Positions 1 to 10,985 of a DNA stretch of 64,000 nt are shown here, in pieces (within the stretch, counting starts at the first letter, position 1; every line of letters starts with the position of its first letter). The notes beneath the pieces were generated by a model. That model ran no database searches. It was not told the DNA's origin and saw only the letters and a list, made by a program, of their open reading frames with translations. This DNA is from Asparagopsis taxiformis (lineage: Eukaryota; Rhodophyta; Florideophyceae; Bonnemaisoniales; Bonnemaisoniaceae). A program made the translations under genes and the position numbers. The stretch covers positions 62,001 through 126,000 of the forward strand of contig JALQPE010001730.1 of assembly GCA_030407315.1 (NCBI GenBank). The letters are read 5' to 3'.

Positions 1-474
1 CGTACAACGATGGTTTGGACGACTGTTGACGGCTCTGGGGAGCACTCTGCGTCGTGCAAGCCTGGTTTGCGCTGGCTGCACTACCTGGTATTGAACGGTT
101 CTGTGCGCAAAGTTTACTCATGAAGGAGTTAGGGTGTTGTGTACCACACCAACCATAGTTACTAACATTTGCAGTGTACTCTAGTGATGTAATTATTATT
201 CTAGTTTCTAGCTATACAATGATATTAAGTAAGTCAGATGTGCACAGAGCATGGTCTAAGCCTAGCACGGTAGAGAAAGATGGAAGAAAGATTGAAGGGT
301 AGGCATGCAGAGGTATGAAGGCAGCAGTATGTGTAGACTATGGCAGTGGTAAGAAAATATTTCATGCACCAAAGGGTGGGTAGAGTGACATTAGAGAGGT
401 GGTGTGTAGGGGGAAGGTAGGTGGAGATGATGAAGGAGGACAACAGAAACGAGAGCGAGGGTTGAGACCAACGG
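1..474 (-). repeat. Inverted copy of the dispersed ~1 kb repeat unit
   Basis: This stretch is close to the reverse complement of about 15,350-15,990. Shared landmarks include the text around GTGTGGTAC, the segment with CAGAGTGCTCCCCA, and the stretch leading to the foldback arm at 475. It therefore belongs to the repeat family that forms a tandem array at 13.4-16.4 kb, in the opposite orientation. I see no gene in it; the short open frame on the minus strand is a by-product of the repeat. Confidence 0.7.
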
Positions 475-797
475 CTTACAGATGGAGCAGTTTACCAGGG
501 ATGCTTACAGCAAAGTCATCGTTACGATGACTTTGCTGTAAGGAAAGGTTTCATTACAGTGGCCATGATTTCTTTACCCGGTAAAAAAATTCCTGGCCGC
601 TGTAATGAAAACGTTTTCTTACAGCAAAGTCATCGTAACGATGACTTTGCTGTCAGGAAACAAAACATTACAGTGGCCATGATTTCTTTACCCGGTAAAA
701 AAATTCCTGGCCTCTGTAATGAAACGTTTCCTTACAGCAAAGTCATCGTAACGATGGCTTTGCTGTAAGGATCCTTGGTAAACTGCCTGAGCTGTAA
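475..797. mobile_element. Foldback repeat FB1
   Basis: This is a nested inverted-repeat structure. The outer arms read CTTACAG...GCAGTTTACCAGGG on the left and the complementary ...TGGTAAACTGC...GCTGTAA on the right. Inside are three copies of a near-perfect ~38 bp palindrome built from TTACAGCAAAGTCATCG and its complement, separated by CATTACAGTGGCC and TTTACCCGGTAAA palindromes. The same design recurs six more times in the window. No coding sequence is present, so it is probably a non-autonomous foldback or MITE-like element. Its transposition partner is unknown. Confidence 0.75.
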
Positions 798-1002
798 TTG
801 TCGTACAACGAAAAGTGATGTGGAAGGTTCGGATTGGTCAACCGCTGAATATCATTACCAGGGTGTATACTAATAGGAATATGTCAGATCTCTAAGTTTC
901 GCCTATCTTACTCAGCTTACGCAGCAAAACAGCTTGTCGTTCAGATCTTCTTCTCTCTTTCTCAATCTTTCACTCTTCGTTTGTCAATCACTCACCAAAG
1001 CA

Positions 1003-4000
1003 ATGGCTCAACAATCCCCCAACGCTTTCGACCGCCAGGTGCGCTCTGCCAGCCGCCGTGACAACGATTCTCCCACTCCTTCTCCCTCTCCTTCTCCCTC
1101 TCCTTCTCCTTCTCTGGCCCCCCCTGTCCCCATGGACGTTTGCGAAGCTGCTGCAGCGCTGACCCAGCTCAGCCCAGCACCTAAGCCCGTCCCCTCCCCC
1201 CCTTCCGCTTCCGATCCCGCGGTTGTCCCGACAATCGACGCTGGCGTTCCCGCAACTCCGCTTCCGGCTCAATCTGCCGAAGCGGCGCCAGCCGTCGAGG
1301 GATCTGGTGCTCCTCTGCCCAGCTCGCCTGCTCCGGACATGATCATCGCGTCCGGCAGCGACTTGGCAGAGGATGCGGAGAAGGTCGATGATCACAACGC
1401 TCGTGACATCGTACCGAACAAGCCTCTCCGCAGCACCAGGCTGGCCTACCCTGGCACAGTGCCCATCCCGGTGGATGTGGACTACGACATAAGTCCGGAG
1501 AGCTGCCGAAACATTCCAGTCTTCATTTCCCCCCTGGATGTTTCTCCTCCGGCAGTCGTGTCCAGGGTGGTCAGGCCGCATCGCGTTGATGAGTTGAAGA
1601 AAACGTTTCTCACTCAGGGATTTTCCGTGATTGCTTCACGCGTGTCCGTCTGCGAGGTGATTGATTCCAATGCAAAAGTACGACTGCAATATGTCGATGG
1701 ATCTCACCGAGTGACCGCGTTGAAGGCCATTCTCGAGTCGGCTGGACCTGCTCCTGCGAAGGACAGTCCAGAGTGGGAGGAGTTTGTCAAGTCTGACATC
1801 TACCGTCGCTTTGGAACTATTCCAGTCGACTTTCTCCTCCCACCGACTCGGCTTGGCCGGGATGTCTTCTGCTCCGAAGAAGTACTCCCGCTTTCACGGC
1901 TGATGAACTTCCACACCCACAATGTCAGCGAGGTAACAGTTGCTGACAATGTGTGCTCTGTGATGGAGTTCATCAATATCCACCGCCTGGGAAAGAAGAA
2001 GATCGAGCCGACCGTTCAATACATAAAAGAACGGAAAGCGCTGAGCTGGATTCGTCCGAGACAGCTCATGCGCTACGTCTCGATCGCGCGAGGGTTCAAG
2101 ACCATTGAAAGCCCTGCTTTCAAATACTGGTCGAGCATCCCGAACAGGCCGGAGTTCGTTCAATTTTCTTCCACAGAGGATCTGGCTGGGTGTACGGTGA
2201 ACTTGTTGTTCAATGGGTCGTTCAGGAGTGCTCCGGATGTACAGAAGTGTTTCATCCTGGAGATGACGGCGCGCTACACTTGTAGCCGTCGGTCGGCCGG
2301 GCTGAAACCGTACTCGGTTGGTACCATTGGGCAGGAATGGATTGCTGGTTTGTTGGAAATCTTCGGGTACGTGAAGGAGGTGGCCGAGTACTGGAACGTG
2401 TCGGATGTGTTGAGGATGCTGGATGGGTCAATTCCCAGCCGGGGTGACCCGAGCAAGAGCTTCGACATTCGCTCGCGCGTTGTCGAAGTTCTTGCTCAGA
2501 TGGTCCCCAAGAAGGGGTGCTGGGCAGACTTCCGTCCCAAGGAAGGCCCCCCCGATGGTTACAGTTACGAAAATATTTTTCCCCGTAAGAAGTCTGTCTT
2601 CGGGAAGGACGCCAGGAAAATGCTCCTGCGCGTCACTGGGTACCGCGACATGCAAATGCGGAAACGCTTTCACGCGATGTACCCAGACATCCCACATGCT
2701 GCGCTCCCAGCCACATGTGGTGATGATGCCCCCATCCCTTCCTCTTCCAATTCCTTGCCCATCCCTTCATCCTCCATTCCTTTGCCCCCACCACCTCAAC
2801 TGGAATCTTCCAGCAATTCCGAGGTTGCCCCTGTTCCTGTCTCTACCCCTGCCGTGTCTGCATCCTCCCCTGCGGTGACCCCGGTCAAGCCGACTGCGCG
2901 TGGTCCCCAGGATGGCAGCGAACGCTCTGGTCCAGTTTCCCACGCCGGGACTGGTACCCCCAACCGTCCTGTCCAAGCCGCGCAGGAGCAGGTCTCACCG
3001 GCTTCGCAGCCTGAGCCTGCGACTCCGGCTGCCGAGCAGCACCCTGCTGCTCCGGCCCCCGCTGTCGAAGCTTCCCGTTCTGCATCTGCTAGCAGTTCGG
3101 GAAGCTCCAGCGATGACAGCTTCGTCCCTTCACCATCCGGTGGGGTTGGACAGAAGACGGTTGCGAGGATTTCGACGGAGGGCCCTACTCCCGAGAATGT
3201 GGTCGAGGGCAGCAGTGCGAAGGGCGGTGCAGATCCTGACGAAGATGTCATTGAAGTCAGTGATTCTGCACCGCCCGGAGTGGAAACTTCTGGGAGGAAA
3301 GTGATGCCCAGAAGGAGTACCCGCCTGCAAGCGAGTCGTTCCGGTCGTGGTGGAACGGCGGGTGGTGCTGTGGAGGTCGTCGAGCTGGAGAGCGCCCCCG
3401 AGGATGCGGGTGAAAACTCCATCCTCGGGAAGCGTAACTTGGAAGCCGCTTCTGCGACGCCCGAGCCTTCTACCAAAAAGAGAAGGCTCGGTGAGACTTC
3501 ATCAAAGTCGTCGTCAAAGAAATCCAAGTCGGCTTCCCGAGGTCGCTCTCGGGAGCCGGTTCTCCAGTTCGACGACGCCCAGGAGAATCCCATTCCCGAC
3601 AGCATCGTCGATGAGAATGTGGCCGCCGTTCTCCCCAGCGCAATTGCGTCTGGCAGCCGGATGAAGTACTATATGGAAAGTACGACGGTGGAGACGGTTC
3701 GGGCGGAAATGAGGGCGGCAGCATTCCAGGCAGCTGCATCGCCGGGTGCTGAGGATACGGTGGTGGACAGGTACTTTGCGGTGAAGAAGGCATTGTTGGA
3801 AAACTTGGGGGTTATTGTTATGGAAGGCCTGTTGGCATCGTCCACGGCTGGTAATGCGACGCATGAGTTGTTCGGTCACTTCGCTAGGCAGTTCCCGCTG
3901 GTTGAGGAGGTTGAAAAACCCTCCCAGCAGTCTGATTCTAACGATGACGACAGGGAGCCACAGGACGAGCCGCCAGCTTTCGCAAAGCCCGGCTTCGATC

Positions 4001-4650
4001 CTTCGCCGTGGCAGTTCATCCACAACGTGGGTGATGCGAAGGGCCGCATCGATGGTGGTCGTGGGCGCCTCTCTCTGCCGCGGCGTGAGTTGTGCGACAA
4101 GTTGGAGGAGGGGAATTTGGAGATGTATAAGAACAAGTTGGTGGCAGAGCTTGCTCTTGGTGTTTGTGCGGAGTTCTTGAAGTTGGGAATGGAGGGTGAG
4201 GATCCTGTCTTCTTCCCGAAGACAGGATTGCGGCTGCTTCTTACAGCAGATGGGGCTGCGGACCAGGATGGGCACACGGACTTCAAGGTAGCGACGAATA
4301 GTGTTGGAAGTCCTACCACGTCTCCATCATATTTCATGATGTCGAGCGGAGCCGATGGGTTCTCTATAGTAGTTGCCCCTTATAGTCATGTATGCCTGGC
4401 CAGTCCGGGCGCCGATATGTGGAAGGTTCCCCCTCTCATCTTTTGGGTGCCACCCTATTCCGTATTGGTTGGTCGCGGTGACCTTTACCATTACGGGGTC
4501 GGCTTCAGCCGAGGAGATCTTCCTGCAGGCGAGAATTTAGTCTATGGCCTGCCCACGCGCGGCCACATCTACTTGAAGACGGAGAAGGACGTCCTCACGG
4601 ACCACATCCACACCGTCGAATATTACAAGTACGATAGGAGCAATAGATAG
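1003..4650 (+). CDS. ParB-like / 2-oxoglutarate-Fe(II) dioxygenase-like fusion protein
   Basis: The 1215-residue protein has three parts. Residues 1-150 are low-complexity and Pro/Ser-rich. Residues ~165-560 contain a ParB-like domain with the signature DGSHR at 232-236. After a long disordered, basic linker (KKRR near 825, SRGRSR near 846) comes a C-terminal dioxygenase-like domain from ~855. That domain has HTD at 1091-1093, a second histidine in LYHYG (H1163) and R1186, matching the HxD...H...R iron and 2-oxoglutarate ligand pattern. I chose the ATG at 1003 because the open frame upstream has no ATG and is pyrimidine-rich like a leader. The substrate is not shown. A ParB head suggests DNA, and related ParB heads sit on DNA methyltransferases elsewhere in the window, so oxidative removal of a DNA modification is possible (inference). 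A protein or small-molecule substrate cannot be excluded. The frame is intact. Confidence 0.8.
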   Translation: MAQQSPNAFDRQVRSASRRDNDSPTPSPSPSPSPSPSLAPPVPMDVCEAAAALTQLSPAPKPVPSPPSASDPAVVPTIDAGVPATPLPAQSAEAAPAVEGSGAPLPSSPAPDMIIASGSDLAEDAEKVDDHNARDIVPNKPLRSTRLAYPGTVPIPVDVDYDISPESCRNIPVFISPLDVSPPAVVSRVVRPHRVDELKKTFLTQGFSVIASRVSVCEVIDSNAKVRLQYVDGSHRVTALKAILESAGPAPAKDSPEWEEFVKSDIYRRFGTIPVDFLLPPTRLGRDVFCSEEVLPLSRLMNFHTHNVSEVTVADNVCSVMEFINIHRLGKKKIEPTVQYIKERKALSWIRPRQLMRYVSIARGFKTIESPAFKYWSSIPNRPEFVQFSSTEDLAGCTVNLLFNGSFRSAPDVQKCFILEMTARYTCSRRSAGLKPYSVGTIGQEWIAGLLEIFGYVKEVAEYWNVSDVLRMLDGSIPSRGDPSKSFDIRSRVVEVLAQMVPKKGCWADFRPKEGPPDGYSYENIFPRKKSVFGKDARKMLLRVTGYRDMQMRKRFHAMYPDIPHAALPATCGDDAPIPSSSNSLPIPSSSIPLPPPPQLESSSNSEVAPVPVSTPAVSASSPAVTPVKPTARGPQDGSERSGPVSHAGTGTPNRPVQAAQEQVSPASQPEPATPAAEQHPAAPAPAVEASRSASASSSGSSSDDSFVPSPSGGVGQKTVARISTEGPTPENVVEGSSAKGGADPDEDVIEVSDSAPPGVETSGRKVMPRRSTRLQASRSGRGGTAGGAVEVVELESAPEDAGENSILGKRNLEAASATPEPSTKKRRLGETSSKSSSKKSKSASRGRSREPVLQFDDAQENPIPDSIVDENVAAVLPSAIASGSRMKYYMESTTVETVRAEMRAAAFQAAASPGAEDTVVDRYFAVKKALLENLGVIVMEGLLASSTAGNATHELFGHFARQFPLVEEVEKPSQQSDSNDDDREPQDEPPAFAKPGFDPSPWQFIHNVGDAKGRIDGGRGRLSLPRRELCDKLEEGNLEMYKNKLVAELALGVCAEFLKLGMEGEDPVFFPKTGLRLLLTADGAADQDGHTDFKVATNSVGSPTTSPSYFMMSSGADGFSIVVAPYSHVCLASPGADMWKVPPLIFWVPPYSVLVGRGDLYHYGVGFSRGDLPAGENLVYGLPTRGHIYLKTEKDVLTDHIHTVEYYKYDRSNR

Positions 4651-5124
4651 CATATCAGAAGTATTAAAACCTATACTACTGTTCCCTGCTATAAAGTTCT
4701 GTCTTTCTCATCTCAACATTGTTACCTTAGCCCATTTTTCAGTTCTCATCTATACATCTGTCCTTCATCTCATAGTTTAGTGCTACTCAGCAGATTGCTT
4801 GCTACTTTTTAATATTAGTCTACAACGTTATATGATTTTACTAGCTAGGCCGTAGGGGGAGACTAGTTTCAACCCTTGACAACGCGCAGATTTCGACTAC
4901 GAGAGCCGTCACTGTGATAAATTATTTGTAGAATTTTCGTCTATCTTCCCACCTACACTAGGCTACCTATATATATACAGGGTATAACCTGAACAGAGAC
5001 CACGTGAGGTAAAATACTCCTGAGAGCTGCTCACAGCCGTACAGACCTTTGCTGAGCAATTTACCCGACTTCAAACTTCGCTTCTTACCTTTACCAGGAT
5101 GAGAGAAGGACGAAACTCCCTGCT
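4651..5124. other. Intergenic, no gene seen
   Basis: This is the 3' flank of the ParB-dioxygenase gene. I see no conserved open frame or RNA gene. The last ~100 bp, around CGAAACTCCCTGCTG, match the leader of the foldback unit at 20.45-20.58 kb, so the dispersed repeat begins here. Confidence 0.5.
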
Positions 5125-5471
5125 GCTTACAGCCGAAGCCGTTTACCAGGGTTCCTTACAGCAAAGTCATCGTAACGATGACTTTGCTGTAAGGAACCGT
5201 TTCCTTGCAGTGGCCGAAGAATTTTTTACCGGGTAAAAAATCAGCAAGAAATTTTACCGGGTAAAAAATTGTGGCCGCTGTAATGTTTTGCTTTCTTACA
5301 GCAAAGTCATCGTTACGATGACTTTGCTGTAAGAAAACGTTTCATTACAGCGGCCACAATTTTTTTACCCGGTAAAGAAATCATGGCTGCTGTAATGATT
5401 TGTTTTCTTACAGCAAAGTCATCGTAACGATGACTTTGCTGTCAGCACCCCGCCGGAACTGCCAAAGCTGT
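5125..5471. mobile_element. Foldback repeat FB2, interrupted by CACTA end
   Basis: Nearly identical over most of its length to 20,760-21,015 of FB7, including the paired ~38 bp palindromes and the TTTTACCGGGTAAAA motifs. The right outer arm stops at ...GCCAAAGCTGT, where the CACTACGG terminus of the next element starts. In other copies that arm continues into TAAGC..., so the CACTA-type end lies inside the foldback terminus. Confidence 0.75.
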
Positions 5472-6035
5472 CACTACGGTGTTGGGAATGAAAAAAGACA
5501 GTAAATTTACTGTCTGAGACAGTAAAAATTACTGTCTGGCCAAGACAGTGCGCGGAGACAGTAAAATTTACTGTCTGGAAATTTCAGAATACTGCTGCAG
5601 CAATAAACTGGCACGAAATCTGGGCAGTACCAAAAACAGTAAAATTTACTGTCCAGAACAGTAAATTTTACTGTCCGGAAGTGTTGCCGCCAGACAGTAT
5701 GTGCAGACAGTACATTTTACTGTCTGAGGCAATGCATTGTATTGTATTACTGCACTGTCTGGGTAAATCTGTAGACAGTAGTGTAGATAGCAAATTGTAT
5801 TGTCTCCGGGTAGTACCGTGCATTGGTTCACAACACTGTCTGGTGGAGTGGACTTGAGAGGAAATAAGGATCATAGTGTTAGTATGGAGGTAAATATTGG
5901 AATGGTGTGTGGTATAAGACTATAGTAATTGTGATGAAGCTCTACAGATAGTTGGATGTAGGGAAGCTAGATGCTGAATAGAACGTTGTAGACAGAAAGA
6001 TTGGGAGAATTAAACATATCTGGTGTGAGGGACGT
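5472..6035 (+). repeat. Left terminal inverted repeat, CACTA type
   Basis: Starts CACTACGGTGTTG and continues through many short AGACAGTAAATTTACTGTCT-like palindromic subterminal repeats. It matches the reverse complement of 28,800-29,363 with scattered differences. Small open frames on the minus strand here are by-products of the repeats. Confidence 0.8.
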
Positions 6036-6730
6036 TGGAGAGTATCATGGAAACGTGAGTGGGAATGGTGCGAGTGGGATTAGTGGAGTGATGGGAAATG
6101 AACTTGGGGAGAAATCGTTCATTTTTGTGACAGCATATTCACTGGCACCATGCCTGCAGCAGACATCACACTGGCAATGTTTTGTATCTGGTTTCACACT
6201 ACGCCGCCCCTAATTTTGATGTGCACGTTGTTGGAAGCATTGCAAAATTTCCACCAGACCATCGACGGTCTCCGCAGCGATCGCTGCGGATATCCGTAGA
6301 GACGTACCATATGGTACGTCTCTTTTGAAACAGCGAGCGGATCCAATTCTATTACGCAAGGCCTTGGTGTTCGTCTCTGCAAATTTGGATTTTGCATGCA
6401 GCTGTTCACACACTCCATTTTCCATATATGAACGTTATAACGTCCGTTAAATAGTGCGCTTCAGCAACGACAAAAGCATGGCAGAGCATTCCGCAACAAT
6501 TCAACCACATACTGAGCTATGTTAACATATTGCAAGCGCTCAGTATGAATTGCATTGATCATCTTTTTTCAACAACATATCCTTGCACTTCGTGCAGCAT
6601 AACTTTCTTCCCACGTGCATAGCGCGGCAGTCATTCTCCATATTTACGCAAATCTCTGCGTGCACCGGTACTTGCCGCTGATCCAGACGCTGCATTTGCG
6701 CAACCTCTTCCGAATGCACACATTTTTGCT
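6036..6730. other. Non-coding, two adjacent perfect palindromes
   Basis: I see no gene. Two zero-spacer palindromes stand out: CCGCAGCGATCGCTGCGG at 6272-6289, then one centred on CCATATGG at 6298-6323 with AGAGACGTA arms. Confidence 0.5.
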
Positions 6731-6769
6731 GTGCACGTGGAATCCAACACATCTACAAGAGTTTCATCT

Positions 6770-7183
6770 CGACAGCTCGCGATGTTAATATGCGCGGCAT
6801 TCACCGAGCAAGCGATTCATGTTGAATCTGTTTGCACGCTCAATCACACCTGTGTCATGCAAAGCAAGACAGGCCTTGTGTCAGATTATGGACTCTTCTA
6901 CATCCATGCCGGCATGAAACGGCCGTTACTGGAATGATTTATCGCCGAGGAGGAAAACGTGCAGGCGATGTACATGCTTGTATTGTTAAATACTAGAAAT
7001 TTTCCATTCCATCCCGACGAGCAACACGCTGTTGAACTGCTCTACCGCTGCATCGCATTTATCTTGCTGAAATCTTCTGCACTAGAATGCATGAAATCCG
7101 GGTTGACGAGATGCGAGCCGCTGAGCATTGATCACCCAATCTGCCCGCAATACTTTGAAATTGTTAGGACAGCCTTTAGGTGA
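6770..7183 (+). pseudogene. Possible coding remnant of unknown family
   Basis: Two consecutive open segments in one frame (6731-6937 and 6959-7183) are separated by a single TGA. Together they encode a mixed, non-repetitive peptide (for example ALECMKSG, PQYFEIVRTAFR) that looks more gene-like than its surroundings. I do not recognise it and see no start codon with good context. It could be a chance frame. Confidence 0.2.
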
Positions 7184-7846
7184 TCATGCATCTGAGGGAC
7201 CGCAATTAAACAATCCACGTTGTAAATTAATATAATATTTGAATTGATCCATAAATTTCCATCCGTCTGTCTATCCATCAGTTCTATCCATCCATCATTC
7301 GAATCCACAACTTGCATTCTCTATCGCGTATTCTCTCTGCACATCTGCCCAACCATACGACGTCGCAACAGCTGATCTAACCTCTCCGACTCCAATCCTC
7401 TCTGTCTCCAGTACATCTTCACGTCAGCAACCTCCTCAGTCTACCTACTCCAACCGCTCGCTGCCTCACACTCCCGCTGAAGCTCCAGCCGAAGCTCTCG
7501 TCGCATCCTTTACACCACCTGCTCTGTTTGAACCACTGACGTCCTCTCTGCCTTCACATCTGTCTCCGCTCCAATCATCTCCTCTACATAATCCCTCTGT
7601 TTCTCCCGTTGATATCGATACGAGCCCTGCATCTGACACCATCTCTCTCACCACTATGGACACCCATACTACCCTATCCAGCCAATCGCCCTCTACTGCA
7701 TCCATGCCTCCGTCCTCCGTTCATCACCATCTTCACCACCCACACCCCTCTTCCGTTTCGTCTCACCCCTACGCAGCCCCATCCCCCAACCATCCGCCTT
7801 CTACGTACCTCTGAATCTTCCCCAAGTCGTCCTCGACTTTTCCTGA
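7184..7846. other. C/T-rich stretch 5' of the NB-ARC remnant
   Basis: Strongly pyrimidine-rich on the plus strand from about 7320, with Ser/Pro-type translations in several frames. Part of it may be the decayed 5' end of the NB-ARC gene. A vP..LP-like segment occurs in another frame near 7805. No confident coding assignment. Confidence 0.35.
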
Positions 7847-9854
7847 AACTCGCGCACCCCAGAAAGCAAAGCCAAGACAGCCGTCCTATCCGAAGACCCA
7901 AATCAAAACACCATAGCTGTTGTTGGCATGGGTGGCGCAGGAAAAACAACCATCCTGCGCGCCCTCGGCAGACATGAACACGTCTGGGCCAAGTTCAGCG
8001 ACGGCGTGTGGTTCATACAACTCGGTCATGACGCCACTGTGCACACGCTTCTGAACGAGATGGAAGATGTTGTCACCGAAGCACTCCCAGATTTCCTTCC
8101 CAGCTTCACCCGACTCGCAGCCAAGTCTAGTAAGCACCTCAGATTGATGAACATGCTGACGGACCATCTCGCCTCCAAGCATTTCCTCCTTATCTTTGAC
8201 GACGTCTGGGACCTCGACACCAATGTGTACACATTGGTGGAAGAGGTATGTACAGGTGTACAAAAGATGGAGGGAACGTGTTGTAAGGTGTTATCGTCGA
8301 CGAGAAATGAGGCGATTGGGCGTGTACATGATCTGTCGATTGGAGTAAGTACTGAAGACCGGCGCGGGGATAGAAGTGTCGATATTGTATTCTGCTACTG
8401 TGGGATCGACAAAGAGGGGATAGGAAGATTTACGGCTGAAAATCGGGATGCACTAGAGAGAATAATCGAGATTTGTGATGGACTACCGCTGGCACTGAGT
8501 GTTGCTGGGTCTGCAATGCAAGATGTGCTAGGGAGAGGGATGGGTGGGTGTGTGGGAAATGGAATAGAGGAATACTGGAAGAGTCTGGAGGCGAAGTCTG
8601 GACAGCTTGGAGATGCAGAAAGTGGGATTAGGCATGGTGGACTGAAGGTGGCGGTGGAGACGAGTTTATGGTCACTTGAGAAGAAATGGATGCGGGAGAG
8701 CGTGACAGTGGGAGAAATGTTTCGTTCGTTTTGCATTGTAGAAAAGCATAAGATTCTTCCATCGTGTGCGATTGAGAAGATTTGGGGAGTAGGTGAGGGG
8801 CTGTGGGCAATGAGGATGTTTTTACTGCACAGTCTTGTATCACTTGTAGAAGATGAGGGTGGAAGGGGCTAGGAGTACGACTGCACGATATGGTGCAAAA
8901 AATGTGTGTGAAAAAGGCGGACGAGAAGGAAGGTGTACGGTTCTGGCACAAGAGACTAGTTGATGGATACGGAGCGTGGGTTGTGGGGAATGGAAGCAGT
9001 AGAGATGGTGGGAATAATGGGATGACAATGGGAAGTGAATGTAGACATGTTGAATGGTGGAAGATAGACAGCGGTGACGAGTACATAGTTGAAAATATAG
9101 TGCGGCATCTACTCGGTGCTGGACTAGTAATTGAGACACTGGAACTGCTCACCGACTATTGATGGGTAGAGCGAATGAATGACGGCAAGAACCAAGCTCC
9201 GTTTCAAAAGGTGATGAGCGAACTGCAGTTATTGAAGATGTATTTAATGGAGAATGAGAAGATTGAAACAGCGAGAAATGTAACAAGCGACATAGAAGTT
9301 TTAATCAACGTAATGGGGCTCTGCATGCACCGTATTGCGTGCAAAATCGGGAGGACTGTACATTCCAGTTGTATGGAAGATTGCGAGATGTGAGAAGCGA
9401 GAGCGGAATCGTAAAGCGGCTGGTGTGTAGTATCGACCGGATTGCTGCTAGGAAGTGGACCATGAAGGAGTTGATGTGTTTCCTGGAGCGATTCTGTGAG
9501 AATGGGGAGCGTGGAATGCTTATCATTCCTTTGTTCTATTGGCTGAAGCTGGATGAGTGCAAGGATGAACATTCGCTGTTCAGCATGGTTGATGAAAATG
9601 GACACAGCGTGTTCATCACGGAGGGCTTTCTGCAGCGAATGGTGCAGGAGAAAGAGTATCAAATCGGAGATGTGGTCAAGGCGCTGCAGTCGATGAGGAG
9701 CCTGACTGGGATCGAGAATAGTGAGGGAGTGACGAATGGGAAACCTGTAGAGGACAAGGAGAAACAGAATGTGTTTGTGAAGAGGATAGCGAAGGCGATT
9801 GTAGAGGGGAAGGAGAGGCTGGAAAGTGGAGGTGCGGCTGGTCCTAGTGGCTAA
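7847..9854 (+). pseudogene. NB-ARC (STAND) ATPase gene, frameshifted
   Basis: The first segment (to ~8872) shows a full NB-ARC core: P-loop GMGGAGKTT near 7926, Walker B/kinase-2 FLLIFDDVWD, an RNBS-B-like KVLSSTRN and CDGLPLAL. A frameshift near 8868 is needed to reach the LHDM (MHD-like) segment. An in-frame TGA follows near 9160 and another frame change near 9340, leading to a Lys/Glu-rich C-terminal part ending at 9854. NB-ARC proteins are nucleotide switches in plant immune receptors and related STAND ATPases. No LRR, WD40 or TPR sensor is recognisable here. Several independent breaks suggest a pseudogene, but very short introns occur elsewhere in the window and could repair some junctions. 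Confidence 0.7.
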
Positions 9855-10985
9855 TGCCTTGGAGGGTTGCACTAAATCGAATTGAATTTTTAGTTTTGTT
9901 CAGTTACGCTGGTAAAGAAGTTCAATACGTTCTCGTGTCTCTTGTTCAGGACGACTTAACTGTCTGTGTCATGATGTGGTCGAAGAGGGTGAGCATCGAG
10001 GCGGGAGTATGCGACGATATTATCAGATGGCGATGAAGTGCGGGCACGATTGATATTCTGTGACTACGAGTTTTGCGCAACGGGAGGAGGACAGTGCTAC
10101 AGATCGTATGCGTAGGGGTAATGGATCATTGCGTTGCGTCGAATAATACGCGGAGCGAACCGACAGATCCGGCCCATGGACTGGTGTGGCGGTTGTCGTC
10201 TCATTCATTCAAATGATGGGATGTGCAGTGGACGACTCGTGGGACAACACACTTCGGATGGATTGCGATAGTATGGAAGACGCTCTTGTCGCGGCGCTAT
10301 GCGATTTGCAGACACTACTCGCAGGATGGGTCGGTCGACTACGGATGATCCGGCTGGCGGGGACAGCTTTTTCTCTATCGGGGCTGGTGCGTAGCGGTAA
10401 CTTCGAAGAAAACGCGGCGATCGAGGGCGGGGAGAGACGCGCTTACTTGATCAACGACCCGTTTGCAGATGGACTATCGGCACAAGCTGCTGTTAGTTGA
10501 ATCAAGATCGGGGAGAAATAAGCGGAGGAAACCTTGGGAACATGCTAAATGTTCGAAACAAGGCGCGATAGATGCGCGAAAAGAAATATTTTCCGAAACT
10601 TGCTAAATACAGAAATCCGTTCCGCAGCGCAGCGTGGTGTATGTCTTGGTATGCATCTACAGCGGAGACTAAATTTGTCTGCCACAGCGCCACACCAACC
10701 CATCCATCGCTGCCGCTGTCATCGTTCCCCGACCCGGACCGCAACCTGCTTCGCTAACAATTAGCGATCCCGTTAGGCTGCTATTTTCCGAGGAGGTGGC
10801 GCACTAGCATGGCGCGAAATGATCTCCTTTTGCCACCATAGGGAATGCTGGCGAATGCGCCCATTATGGATCCAACATTTCTCGTTTGTGGTTTTTTACG
10901 CCGGAGAGGTTTATGCTATGCCGATATTGTCGCCGACCACATTGTATTTTGCACAAGATGATTAACGTAATACGGGTTGCTGGGT
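9855..10985. other. No confident gene
   Basis: Several short frames occur (for example 10,186-10,500 plus) but none shows a recognisable domain or agreement with another copy. It may be further decayed NB-ARC-related sequence, since a C-terminal relic follows directly. Confidence 0.35.

Noticed and set aside
2796..4337. Several 100-270 codon minus-strand frames inside the ParB-dioxygenase gene
   Set aside because: They are antisense shadows caused by codon bias; the plus-strand protein has domains and a homolog at 51.6 kb.
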